Shown here: positions 42,810-50,785 of the stretch, piece after piece | Numbering within the stretch: position 1 is the first letter of the stretch | How the letters are laid out: every line of letters starts with the position of its first letter | Source of the DNA: Cellulomonas hominis | Lineage (GTDB): Bacteria > Actinomycetota > Actinomycetes > Actinomycetales > Cellulomonadaceae | Direction of reading: 5' to 3' | DNA length: 59,796 nucleotides | NCBI RefSeq assembly: GCF_901521055.1 | Contig: NZ_CABEGA010000023.1 | Coordinates: forward strand, 1-59,796 | The notes under the pieces: model-generated | What the model saw: the letters and a program-made list of their open reading frames with translations, nothing else | The model's database searches: none | What the model was told of the DNA's origin: nothing | Made by a program: the position numbers and the translations under genes

Positions 42810-44831
42810 TCAGACCGGGTCGGCCAGGAGGCTCGGCCAGCCGAGCGCCTGCTCGCAGCCCAGCAGCAGCACCCCGACGGTCCAGGCGTGCGACAGGGTC
42901 AGCAGCATGCCCTTCGGCTGGAAGCACGCGGTCTGGTAGTACCGCTCGCTGGCCATCCCCCGGTAGGCGTTGAAGTCGCCGTCGAACCGGGCGATGAACT
43001 GCCGGAAGCACGCGAGGGTCTCGGCGGCGCGCTCGGCGTAGTACGGGTCGCCGGTGGCGGCGGACAGCTCCGCAAGCTCCTGCGTGCACACGAGCCCGTA
43101 GGCGTGCAGGTGCTGGTTCGACGGCGAGGCGTTGTCGGCGCCGCGGGTCGCGAACCGGTACAGGTCCAGCACCGTGCCCGCGGGGAACCGCGTGTTGTAC
43201 GCGTACCGGAACGTCAGCATCCAGTCCGCGGCGCGGCGCGCGAGGTCCAGCCAGCGCGGGTCGCCGGTGCGGCGGTGCAGCGCGACGTAGGACATGACGG
43301 CGACGTAGCCGTCCTCGGACGTGGGCGCGAGGTCGACGTCCTCCGGGGCGCCGTGGATGAACTCCCGGTCGACGAACTGCGCGTAGTGCTCTCCCGCCCG
43401 CACGGCGGCCGCGAGGTACGCGCCGTCCGCCCCGTCGGGCCCGTCCCAGCGGCCGGCCTCCGCCAGCGCCGCGACCCACGCCAGCCCGGCGGCGCCGTCC
43501 CAGGACAGCACCTCCCCGGTGCGCGCGTGGTGGCCGGACCCGAGGTTGCCGTCGGCGCGCTGGCGGCGGACGACGGCGTCCAGGTTCGACCGCAGCGCCG
43601 TGGCCCAGCCGGGGTGCGCCGCGCGGACGTCGGCCCCCAGCTCCAGGGACCGCGCGAGGAACAGGGCGGCCTCCCCGAGGGTCCGGGAGTGCAGCAGGTC
43701 GGGCGTGTGCGACCAGCTCTGCGACCAGCCGTGGTCCCGGTACCAGACGCCCCAGAACGTCCCGGACGGCGACAGGTGGTCGCAGATGAAGTCGATGACG
43801 TCCGCGGCGGCAGCCCCGGCGGCGGGCTTCCCGCGGCGGCGGGCGTGCGCGAGCAGGGCGAACGCCCACGGGACGCCGCTGACCCAGCCGACGTGCATCG
43901 CCTGCCGGTCGACGGACAGGCCGTCGCGGCCGCTGACCTCGCGGTCGAAGCCGACCGTCTCGAGCAGCACGCCGGGCTCGGTGTAGTGCCAGCGGTGCAG
44001 GCCCTCGGCGGCGAGGTTCGCCGCCTCGGCGATGCCCACCCAGGGTGTCAGCGGCGAGCCGGCGCGGATCCGCTCGTGCTCCTCGCGCAGGATCGGGGCG
44101 TAGGCGTGCCGGTCCGGGCCCATCGCGTACACGGCGAACCGCAGCGACACCCGCTCCCCCGGGCGCCACAGGTGCGTGGTCGTCTCCGGCGGGACGGGCG
44201 TCTCCGACCCCATGTACGACACCGGGCCCTCGCGGAACGGGAAGGTGAGGTGCACGCTGCCGACCCCGGTCGCCGCGTCGTGCGCCAGGCCGAGGCCGGT
44301 CATGCCGACGGGGGTCGTCTCCGGGCCGACCAGCGCGACGCCGCCCGGCCCGGCCCACGCCAGGACCGCCGGCGTCGCGGCCCGGTCGGCGCGGAGCTCC
44401 CAGTGGTCGCTCACCATGCCGGCCGGGTCGTCCGCCCCCACCTCGAACCGCGGGAACACCCGGTCGTAGCCGACGGGGCGGTTCTCGCCGTAGAACGCGC
44501 CGGGCACCAGCCACCACGGCGCCTCGGCGGCGGCCGGCAGCAGCGCCCGCACCCGGATCGAGGCCTCGGTGGGCTCCTCGCCGCGATGCTCCACGTCCAG
44601 GCGCACGTCGATGCGGCCGGTCGTCGTGGGCGGGGCCCAGGTCGCGACCGTGCGGAACGGGCCCGCGTCCCCGGTGAACGCGCGTGGGCCTGCCGGCGAC
44701 GGGGTCGCGACCTCCACCGTCCCGTCCGGGCGGACCACCTCGATCAGGTGCGGGACGGTGCCCACCACGGGGCCGTCACCGCCGCCCGGCCAGAGCGAGC
44801 CCGTCGGTCGCAGCAGGACGCCGTCGTCCAC
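42810..44831 (-). CDS. Probable (alpha/alpha)6-barrel glycosidase of unassigned family
   Basis: 673 residues without a signal peptide. The N-terminal ~270 residues look like a beta-sandwich, the rest like a six-hairpin (alpha/alpha)6 toroid: repeated helical pairs such as HVGWVSGVPWAFALLAHARRR, DGAAGLAWVAALAEAGRW and HAYGLVCTQELAELSAATGD. Candidate acidic catalytic residues lie in WYRDHGWSQSW and TSEDGYVAVMSYV. I cannot place it in a CAZy family. It is downstream of the SIS and ROK genes under the LacI-type promoter, which suggests hydrolysis of the imported sugar in the cytoplasm. GTG start. Confidence 0.7.
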   Translation of the reverse strand: MDDGVLLRPTGSLWPGGGDGPVVGTVPHLIEVVRPDGTVEVATPSPAGPRAFTGDAGPFRTVATWAPPTTTGRIDVRLDVEHRGEEPTEASIRVRALLPAAAEAPWWLVPGAFYGENRPVGYDRVFPRFEVGADDPAGMVSDHWELRADRAATPAVLAWAGPGGVALVGPETTPVGMTGLGLAHDAATGVGSVHLTFPFREGPVSYMGSETPVPPETTTHLWRPGERVSLRFAVYAMGPDRHAYAPILREEHERIRAGSPLTPWVGIAEAANLAAEGLHRWHYTEPGVLLETVGFDREVSGRDGLSVDRQAMHVGWVSGVPWAFALLAHARRRGKPAAGAAAADVIDFICDHLSPSGTFWGVWYRDHGWSQSWSHTPDLLHSRTLGEAALFLARSLELGADVRAAHPGWATALRSNLDAVVRRQRADGNLGSGHHARTGEVLSWDGAAGLAWVAALAEAGRWDGPDGADGAYLAAAVRAGEHYAQFVDREFIHGAPEDVDLAPTSEDGYVAVMSYVALHRRTGDPRWLDLARRAADWMLTFRYAYNTRFPAGTVLDLYRFATRGADNASPSNQHLHAYGLVCTQELAELSAATGDPYYAERAAETLACFRQFIARFDGDFNAYRGMASERYYQTACFQPKGMLLTLSHAWTVGVLLLGCEQALGWPSLLADPV

Positions 44832-44884
44832 CCTGGTCAGCCTCTCGGTCGTGCGGTCGGTGCGGTGGGGTGCGGGGCGCCCCG

Positions 44885-45469
44885 TCAGGCGGTCGGCACC
44901 TCGTCGGCCGCCCAGGCGTCCACCATCTCGCTGATCACGTGCAGCACCAGCGTGTGCATCTCCTGGATCCGGGGCGTGGCGGCCGACGGCACCAGCAGCA
45001 GGTGGTCGGCGTGGTCGCGCGCCGGACCGCCGTCGCCGCCGGCCAGCAGCAGGGTCGTCGCGCCGTTCTTCCGGGCGATCTGCAGGGCGCTCACGACGTT
45101 CGGCGAGCGGCCGCTGGTGGTGAACGCGACGACCAGGTCCCCGGGGCGCGCGAGGGCCTCCACCTGCCGTGCGAACACGTCGTCGTAGGAGTAGTCGTTG
45201 GCGATGCAGGTCATCGACGTCGGGTCGGTGCTCAGGGTGACCGCGGGCAGGGGCCGGCGGTCCCGCTTGTAGTGGCCGACCAGCTCGCCGGTCAGGTGCT
45301 GCGCGTCCGCGGCGCTGCCGCCGTTCCCGAACGTGTAGAGCGTCCCCCCGGCCGCGAACGTGTCGCGGACGAGGGCGCCCGCGGCGCGGATCTGCTCCTC
45401 GAGGCCGACCATCGCCTCCGCGACGGCGGAGTGGGCGGCCAGGTGCGCGTGCAGCCAGTCGTCAGACAC
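44885..45469 (-). CDS. SIS-domain phosphosugar isomerase, GmhA-like
   Basis: 194-residue SIS protein closest in pattern to sedoheptulose-7-phosphate isomerase: FGNGGSAADAQHLTGELVG, ANDYSYDDVFARQVEAL, FTTSGRSPNVVSAL, and PRIQEMHTLVLHVISEMVD, which carries the metal/active-site Glu and His of that family. No heptose pathway (HldE, GmhB) accompanies it; its partners are a ROK kinase, a glycosidase and a LacI regulator. It therefore probably isomerises a catabolic ketose/aldose phosphate. The GTG start overlaps the ROK stop by eight bases. Confidence 0.88.
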   Translation of the reverse strand: MSDDWLHAHLAAHSAVAEAMVGLEEQIRAAGALVRDTFAAGGTLYTFGNGGSAADAQHLTGELVGHYKRDRRPLPAVTLSTDPTSMTCIANDYSYDDVFARQVEALARPGDLVVAFTTSGRSPNVVSALQIARKNGATTLLLAGGDGGPARDHADHLLLVPSAATPRIQEMHTLVLHVISEMVDAWAADEVPTA

Positions 45470-46589
45470 GGGCGGCCTCCGTCGGGGTGGGCTGGGCGGC
45501 CGGCACGGACAGCGGCGCGGCTGCGTGGTCGGCGGGGTCGGCGTGGTGTGCCTCGTGCCCGGCCGCACGGCGTGCCGGGGGCAGGACGTCGAGCGCGATG
45601 GCCCCCGCGCCGACGACGCAGACCACGTCGCCGAGCGCCGCGAGCCGGATGGTGGCGGCGCGCGCGGCCGGGGGCATCGCCTCCCGGGCGACGAGGTCGC
45701 GGACCGGGTCGAGCAGCAGGGCACCGGACCTGGTCACGCCGCCCCCCAGCACGACGAGCTCCGGCTCCAGCACGTTCACCAGGTCGGCGACCGCGCAACC
45801 CAGCAGGTCCGTCGTCTCCGCCCACACCCGGACGGCGAGCGGGTCACCGGCGGCCGCGGCGGCGCTCACGTCGGCGGCCGTCACGGCGGGCAGCGTGGCC
45901 AGGGTGGAGCGCGGGTCCTCCGCGAGGGCCGCGACGGCGCGCTCGGCGATGGACGTCCCGGACGCGTACGCCTCGATGCAGCCGCGCCGCCCGCAGGAGC
46001 ACAGCCGGCCGCCCCGGCGGACCGTGACGTGGCCGAGCTCACCGCCGTTCCCCGCGGTCCCCCGGTGCAGGCGGCCGTCGAGGATGACGCCGCCCCCGAC
46101 ACCGGTGGAGATGGTCAGGTAGACGAGGTTCTGCAGCCCGCGGCCCGCGCCGTACCGGTGCTCCGCGACCGCGGCGGCGGTGGCGTCGTTCTCCAGGGCG
46201 AACGGGACGCCGAACTCCGCGGCGGCCAGCGGGCCGATCGGGATGTCGACCCAGCCGGGCAGGTGCGGCGGCGACTGGAGCAGGCCGGACGGGGCGTCGA
46301 GCGGGCCGCCGCAGGCGATCCCCACCGCACCGACCGGTCCGAGCCCCGCCTCGGCGACCGCCTCGTGACCCATGGCGAACAGCCGGCGGATCACCGCGTC
46401 GGGTCCCTCCTCGCGGCGGGTCGGCCGGATGCGCAGGCCTTGCACGGCACCGTCCGCGGTGACCACGGCGACGGCCAGCTTGGTCCCGCCGATGTCGAGG
46501 GCGAGGACCGGGGTCCCGCCGGTGCCGGTGACCTCCGTGGCGGCGTGGGACGCGCCGCCACGCTCGACGCCCGATGCGTCCGTCGTCAT
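45462..46589 (-). CDS. ROK-family sugar kinase
   Basis: 375-residue ROK kinase without an N-terminal HTH, so an enzyme and not a NagC/XylR-type regulator. ATP motif LDIGGTK (31-37), catalytic Asp135 in LENDATAAA, and a zinc motif with His187 and Cys197, Cys199 and Cys204 (GHVTV, CSCGRRGC). It phosphorylates a hexose or amino sugar, probably the substrate for the coupled SIS isomerase. ATG with GGGAGG upstream. First gene of the ROK/SIS/glycosidase operon, behind a strong promoter covered by a LacI-type operator. Confidence 0.92.
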   Translation of the reverse strand: MTTDASGVERGGASHAATEVTGTGGTPVLALDIGGTKLAVAVVTADGAVQGLRIRPTRREEGPDAVIRRLFAMGHEAVAEAGLGPVGAVGIACGGPLDAPSGLLQSPPHLPGWVDIPIGPLAAAEFGVPFALENDATAAAVAEHRYGAGRGLQNLVYLTISTGVGGGVILDGRLHRGTAGNGGELGHVTVRRGGRLCSCGRRGCIEAYASGTSIAERAVAALAEDPRSTLATLPAVTAADVSAAAAAGDPLAVRVWAETTDLLGCAVADLVNVLEPELVVLGGGVTRSGALLLDPVRDLVAREAMPPAARAATIRLAALGDVVCVVGAGAIALDVLPPARRAAGHEAHHADPADHAAAPLSVPAAQPTPTEAARV

Positions 46590-46681
46590 GCACGTCCTCC
46601 CGACCCCTGACGACGCGCGCCGGGGGTGCGTGTCGTGGATCCCGGGCGCGTGGCGGGCGGCGTCGGTGCCGTCCGGGAGCC

Positions 46682-46730
46682 TGGGATCGATTCCAGAACG
46701 AGCATACGAGTCGGCCGGATCGAGCGTCAA
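46682..46730 (-). promoter_or_regulatory. Sigma-70-type promoter and LacI-type operator of the ROK operon
   Basis: On the minus strand TTGACG (46725-46730), an 18-base spacer and TATGCT (46701-46706) form the promoter. Five bases downstream lies operator TGGAATCGATCCCA (46682-46695), over the expected start point. It leaves a leader of about 100 bases before the ROK gene. This is part of the 46590-46947 gene-free region, which also holds a second operator and the terminator of the preceding lacI operon. Confidence 0.8.
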
Positions 46731-46814
46731 GCGCGGCAGCCGGCCCCCGGCGCACCCGGGACGTCCCCGCGGCGAGGGCGGGCGTCGGGGCGCACGGGCC
46801 GAGCCGGGGTCACG

Positions 46815-46828
46815 TGGGATCGAGTCCA
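46815..46828 (-). promoter_or_regulatory. Second LacI-type operator upstream of the ROK operon
   Basis: TGGGATCGAGTCCA, 12 or more of 14 bases in common with the site over the promoter and 133 bases upstream of it. That spacing would allow repression by DNA looping. Inferred from motif similarity. Confidence 0.6.
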
Positions 46829-46858
46829 GGTCGACGGCCGCACCGACCCGGGGCGTCG

Positions 46859-46910
46859 AGTGGAGCGTTCGGCCCGACACGCGCGGCGCGTCCCGTCCGG
46901 ACGCTCCACT
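46859..46910 (-). terminator. Terminator of the MBL-lacI operon
   Basis: 14-base stem (46859-46872 with 46897-46910, one G.T pair) and a 24-base loop, 37 bases after the lacI stop on the same strand. Confidence 0.7.
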
Positions 46911-46947
46911 TCACGGGAGGGCGAAGGGGTCGGGGCGCCCGGTGGGG

Positions 46948-48000
46948 TCAGGGCGTGGCAGGGGGTGCCGTCGAGCCGCGCTGGGCGACCGCGGCGGAGA
47001 GCATGACCGTCCGCACCGGGGAGTCCGGGTTCTGGATCCGCTCGAACATCTGCGCGACGGCGGCCTCGCCGAGCGCGACCGCGTCCTGCGCCACGGCGGT
47101 GACGCCCGGGCGGACCATCGTCATCCACGGCGCGTCGTCGAACGACACGAGGCTGAGGTCCTCGGGCACGCTCAGGCCGAGCGCCTGAGCGGCGCGCCAC
47201 ACGCCCTCCGCGAGGACGTTGTTCGCGGCGAACACCGCGGTCGGCCGGTCCGGCGACCCGAGCAGCTCCCGCGCGACGCCGAGGGCGGCGCCGACGTCCC
47301 AGCCGCCGCGGACCACCAGGGCGTCGTCGAGGGGCACGCCGGCGGCGTGGAACGCGGCCCGGTAGCCGGCCAGGCGGTCCCGGCCGGTCGTCCAGTCCAT
47401 CTCGTCGATGAGCAGCGAGATCCGCCGGTGGCCGGCCGCGAGCAGCGAGGCCGTGACCCGCTCGGCGGCGGTCTTGTTGTCGACGACCACCGCGTCGTGC
47501 GTGCCCTCGGCGAACTGGCGGTCGACCTCGATCACGGGGATCCGGTGCCGGCCCAGGTACTCGGTGACCTCGGTGGACAGCGGCGTGAGGATCACGCCCG
47601 CCACCCGCAGGGCGACGAACGTCTCGGCGGCCTCGAGCTCGGCCTCGACGGAGCCGTTGTCGTCGGCGAGCATCATGGCGTAGCCGCGACGGCGCGACTG
47701 CTGGCTGATGCCGCTCGCGAGGTCCGCGTAGAAGGAGTTGCGCAGGTCGGACACGAGCACGCCGATCGACCGGCTCACCTGCTGGCGCAGGTTCCGCGCC
47801 ATCGCGTCGGGCACGTAGCCGAGCGTCTGGGCGGCCCGGCGGACCCGCTCCCGGACGGCGGGGGCGACGTACCCGCGGCCGGTCAGCGCGCGCGACGCCG
47901 TCGACCGGGAGACGTCCGCCGCCTCGGCGACGTCCTTGATGGTGGCCCGGCGCCCCGCGGTGGTCATCACGGCACGCGTCCCCGGCGCGACGGCCTCCAT
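46948..48000 (-). CDS. LacI-family transcriptional regulator of the MBL/ROK/permease regulon
   Basis: 350-residue LacI repressor: HTH ATIKDVAEAADVSRSTASRAL (about 19-40), hinge PDAMARNLRQQVS, then the effector domain from IGVLVSDLRNSFYADLASG to SFDDAPWMTMVRPGVTAV. ATG with GGGAG upstream, 13 bases after the MBL gene. Four copies of a TGGNAWCGWKNCCA-type site (one with a single further mismatch) lie upstream of its own operon, the ROK operon (two) and the permease pair at 40792. It is the obvious candidate to bind them, with a sugar or sugar phosphate as inducer. Confidence 0.92.
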   Translation of the reverse strand: MEAVAPGTRAVMTTAGRRATIKDVAEAADVSRSTASRALTGRGYVAPAVRERVRRAAQTLGYVPDAMARNLRQQVSRSIGVLVSDLRNSFYADLASGISQQSRRRGYAMMLADDNGSVEAELEAAETFVALRVAGVILTPLSTEVTEYLGRHRIPVIEVDRQFAEGTHDAVVVDNKTAAERVTASLLAAGHRRISLLIDEMDWTTGRDRLAGYRAAFHAAGVPLDDALVVRGGWDVGAALGVARELLGSPDRPTAVFAANNVLAEGVWRAAQALGLSVPEDLSLVSFDDAPWMTMVRPGVTAVAQDAVALGEAAVAQMFERIQNPDSPVRTVMLSAAVAQRGSTAPPATP

Positions 48001-48013
48001 GCGTGCTCCCTGA

Positions 48014-49867
48014 CTAGACCTCGACGACGTCCACGAGCGCCTCGGCGTGCTGCCCGAGGTGCAGGTCGCCGATGCTGACGTCGACCGCCAGCCGCCTGCG
48101 ACGCGCCCCCGGGCCCGTGGGCACCACCTCGAGGTCCAGCTCGGCCTGCCCGGAGGGCGGGAGCGCGACGACGACCTCGTCGGGGTGCGCGCGCCAGCCT
48201 AGCGGCAGCACCGGCCGGACCGTCGCCTTGCGGTCCTCGCGGGTCGGGTTGCGGACCGTCACCGTGAAGCGTGCGGGCTCGTCGGCGGGGAGCCGGGAGA
48301 GGTAGGGCGTGATGCGCGCCATCTGGCTGTCGGCGCCCAGGTCCAGCTCGTCCAGCGGCAGCAGGTCGTGGTGGATCTCGACGAGCTCCTCGCCCTCCTG
48401 GGTGAGCAGGTCCAGGTAGGCGTCGTCGACCCACCGCGGCTCCCAGTGCCCCGTCACCATGACGCCCGGCGCGACCCGGCGGTACAGCGCGGCGCTGTCC
48501 CGGTAGTCGGTGATCCGGAACAGGTTCCGGTACTGGTAGTTGAGGACCTCGCGCCGGTTGCCGGGGATGCCCATGCCGTCCTGCTGGTCACCGGTGACGA
48601 GCACCCGCACGCCGTCGACCTCGACCTCGAACGCCGCGGCGTACAGGGTGTGGCCGGGCAGCGGGTGCACGGTGATCTCGTACTCGTGCCACGTGAACGA
48701 CTCGCCGAGCGGCAGGACCCGGTCCACGGGGATCGGGTCGTACCACTGGCACGGCAGGTCGTGGCGGAGCGGGTCGGCGAGGATCGGCGCCACGTTCTCC
48801 GGCGCCCAGATCTCGGTGCCCTCGACGTCGCGCAGCAGGTTCATGCCGGCCACGTGGTCGTCGTGGTAGTGCGTGGGCAGCACGACCTCGACGTCCGTGA
48901 CGCCGTGCTCGCGGCGCAGCGCCGGCAGGGACGCGAGCCACGGGCGCCGGGACGCGCGGTCACCGCCGGACGCGAGGCCCGTCGTCATGTCGTAGCCGTA
49001 GTCGATGAGCAGCGCGGCGCCGTCCCGGGAGACCAGGACGTAGGAGCAGGCGTTGCTCGACAGGTTGAGCAGGAAGTGCTCGGTGATCCGCTGGAACGGC
49101 TCGACGAGGCGCGTGCGCAGGTCCCACGGCTGGGGGCGGCGCGAGTCGACGTAGCCGCGCATGCGCTGGGCGAGCAGGCCCAGGGCGTGCTGCGGGTCCT
49201 CCATCGGGGCGCCGTGCGACGGCAGCAGCAGGTCCAGGTGCTCGTCCATCAGCAGGTAGCACGACAGGACCGTCATCGCGGGCCCCTCGTTCTCGGTGTA
49301 CGACCACTGGGTCGCGGCGAGCGACCACACCTTCCCGGGCGCGTAGACCAGGTCGCCGGTGAACGCGACGCGCCGGCCGGCGGCCTCGACCACGTACGAC
49401 ACGGAGCCGGTGGTGTGCCCGGGGGTGGGCACGACCTGGACGTCGACCCCGCCGTAGCTGCGGGTCCGGTACTCCGGCACGACGTCGGCGACGGGCACCG
49501 GCTCCAGCAGGGAGAACCGGTCCTGGCGGAGGTTGTAGTCGTTGACGACCTGCCGGGTGCGCCACATCTCGTCGACCCGGTCGAACAGGTCCCGCTCGAC
49601 CGGCGGCACGTGGATCGCGATGCCCGCCGCAACCGCCCGGGGCAGCCCCTGGCCCTGGTCGCGGTGGTGGTGCGTCATGAGGATGTCCGTGATCCGGTCG
49701 ACGCCCATCTCGTCCAGGTGGTCGAGCACGGCACCGGAGCCGAAGTCGATGGCCACGGCGGTGCGCGTGCCGTCGGCCGCGGGCTGCGGCGCCCGCACGA
49801 CGTAGACGTGGCAGGTGTCGACGACGCGGAACACCCCGGACGCGACCTCGCTGACGGTGGGGGGCAT
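48014..49867 (-). CDS. Tandem double metallo-beta-lactamase-fold protein
   Basis: 617 residues with two MBL domains. Domain 1 (about 5-235) has HHHRDQ (66-71), His151, Asp172 and His218, so its HxHxDH motif is altered (Gln for the last His). Domain 2 (about 270-480) has a standard HYHDDH (333-338), His406, Asp427 and His474 and should bind two metals. A C-terminal beta-sandwich (about 515-617, RFTVTVRNPTREDRKATV) resembles NEW3-type domains. No signal peptide. Hydrolysis of a lactone, ester or sulfate in the sugar pathway is possible; the substrate is unknown. ATG at 49867; an in-frame upstream start would lie beyond the operator and is rejected. Confidence 0.85.
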   Translation of the reverse strand: MPPTVSEVASGVFRVVDTCHVYVVRAPQPAADGTRTAVAIDFGSGAVLDHLDEMGVDRITDILMTHHHRDQGQGLPRAVAAGIAIHVPPVERDLFDRVDEMWRTRQVVNDYNLRQDRFSLLEPVPVADVVPEYRTRSYGGVDVQVVPTPGHTTGSVSYVVEAAGRRVAFTGDLVYAPGKVWSLAATQWSYTENEGPAMTVLSCYLLMDEHLDLLLPSHGAPMEDPQHALGLLAQRMRGYVDSRRPQPWDLRTRLVEPFQRITEHFLLNLSSNACSYVLVSRDGAALLIDYGYDMTTGLASGGDRASRRPWLASLPALRREHGVTDVEVVLPTHYHDDHVAGMNLLRDVEGTEIWAPENVAPILADPLRHDLPCQWYDPIPVDRVLPLGESFTWHEYEITVHPLPGHTLYAAAFEVEVDGVRVLVTGDQQDGMGIPGNRREVLNYQYRNLFRITDYRDSAALYRRVAPGVMVTGHWEPRWVDDAYLDLLTQEGEELVEIHHDLLPLDELDLGADSQMARITPYLSRLPADEPARFTVTVRNPTREDRKATVRPVLPLGWRAHPDEVVVALPPSGQAELDLEVVPTGPGARRRRLAVDVSIGDLHLGQHAEALVDVVEV

Positions 49868-49874
49868 GACCTTA

Positions 49875-49888
49875 TGGTAACGATTCCA
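49875..49888 (-). promoter_or_regulatory. LacI-type operator upstream of the MBL-lacI operon
   Basis: TGGTAACGATTCCA (minus strand TGGAATCGTTACCA), only eight bases before the MBL start. It shares 12 of 14 positions with the site at 40713-40726. It implies autoregulation of the downstream lacI. Confidence 0.7.
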
Positions 49889-49928
49889 GGCGCGTGCCGA
49901 CAAGAGAAGTGCTGCTCACGGGCGGTTT

Positions 49929-49959
49929 CTGGCGGTATGCCCCGTTCCGGCAGGTCAGA
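49929..49959 (+). repeat. 31-bp direct repeat, copy 1, flanking the TA module
   Basis: Identical at 30 of 31 positions to 50731-50761 in the same orientation. The two copies bracket the toxin-antitoxin genes and their operator exactly, with no other gene between them. Confidence 0.9.
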
Positions 49960-49997
49960 CGGTCGACCGCTTCACGACCGCACGACGGAGTCGTCGG

Positions 49998-50420
49998 TCA
50001 CCGTGCGTCGTACTGCCACGGGTCGACGAGCACCACACCGAGGTCGGCGAAGTCGCTGGTGTTGCGCGTCGCGAGCGCGGCGCCTGCGTGGGCGGCGTGC
50101 GCGGCGATCTGCCCGTCCTGCGCAGACGGTTCGCGCCCGGCGGCCCGCGCCCGCGCGCGCAGGAGCGCATGGGCGGCCGCGACATCGCCGTCGTAGGCGA
50201 GCACCCGGTCCCCCAAGCCGTCGACGGTGGCGTCGATCTGGGCGGCGAGCCGGTCGCGGCGCTGCCCGGGCGGCAGCAGCTCCAGGCCGAACCGCAGCTC
50301 GTGGACCACGAGCGCCGGCATGTGCAGCTCGACGGCGTGCGCGCGCATCCACGCCAGCACCCGCGGGTCCGGCTGGGGCCGGAGCGGCTCGGACCAGACG
50401 TTGGTGTCGACGACGATCAC
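49998..50420 (-). CDS. vapC: VapC/FitB-family PIN-domain toxin ribonuclease
   Basis: 140-residue PIN nuclease. The metal-binding acids are in place: Asp5 in VIVVDTNVWSE, Glu in VVHELRFG, Asp in AQDGQIAAHA, and Asp in TRNTSDFADLG. Such toxins cut tRNA or mRNA when freed from their antitoxin. The GTG start overlaps the antitoxin stop by four bases. The pattern SEPLRPQPDPRVLAWM is typical of FitB-like toxins. Confidence 0.93.
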   Translation of the reverse strand: MIVVDTNVWSEPLRPQPDPRVLAWMRAHAVELHMPALVVHELRFGLELLPPGQRRDRLAAQIDATVDGLGDRVLAYDGDVAAAHALLRARARAAGREPSAQDGQIAAHAAHAGAALATRNTSDFADLGVVLVDPWQYDAR

Positions 50421-50653
50421 AGCGGATCCACCGGGCGGGCCGCGGTTCGCTCCGCCTCGGGCAGGTCGACACCGCCGTGCTCCTCGCGCAGGTCCGCGCT
50501 GTCGTCGAGCCACGCCAGGACCGGGTCGGTGTACACGGCGGCCGCCAGGATCGCGCGGGCCTCCGCCTCGACCGACCGGTGGTGACGCTCCGCCAGGGCG
50601 CGCAGCCGCTCCTTGACGCCGTCCGGCAGGTTCCGCACGAGCAGCTGAGCCAT
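50417..50653 (-). CDS. FitA-type ribbon-helix-helix antitoxin
   Basis: 78-residue antitoxin. The N-terminal RHH domain is LLVRNLPDGVKERLRALA then HRSVEAEARAIL, and the acidic C-terminal tail wraps the toxin. ATG with AGGAGGTG five bases upstream. It lies first in the pair, and a palindromic operator immediately upstream fits autorepression by the RHH domain. Confidence 0.92.
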   Translation of the reverse strand: MAQLLVRNLPDGVKERLRALAERHHRSVEAEARAILAAAVYTDPVLAWLDDSADLREEHGGVDLPEAERTAARPVDPL

Positions 50654-50665
50654 TCCGCACCTCCT

Positions 50666-50691
50666 GAGTGATATCAGGCACGATATCACTC
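50666..50691 (-). promoter_or_regulatory. Palindromic operator of the toxin-antitoxin operon
   Basis: Perfect inverted repeat GAGTGATATC/GATATCACTC (50666-50675 and 50682-50691) with a 6-base spacer, 13 bases upstream of the antitoxin start. It is unusually AT-rich for this genome and likely overlaps the promoter. Confidence 0.85.
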
Positions 50692-50730
50692 GCGGGCGCC
50701 GCACCGTGGCGCGCCGGAGTGCCGTCCTTC

Positions 50731-50761
50731 CTGGCGGTATGCCCCGTTCCGGCCGGTCAGA
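50731..50761 (+). repeat. 31-bp direct repeat, copy 2, flanking the TA module
   Basis: Partner of 49929-49959 (one mismatch), 39 bases beyond the TA operator and 24 bases before the MFS gene. Confidence 0.9.
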
Positions 50762-50785
50762 TCGACGAAAGGTGCGGATATCCTC

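Noticed and set aside
46590..46947. Possible small gene or RNA in the 357-base gap
   Set aside because: No frame with a ribosome site or recognisable product. The region is explained by a promoter, two operators and a terminator.
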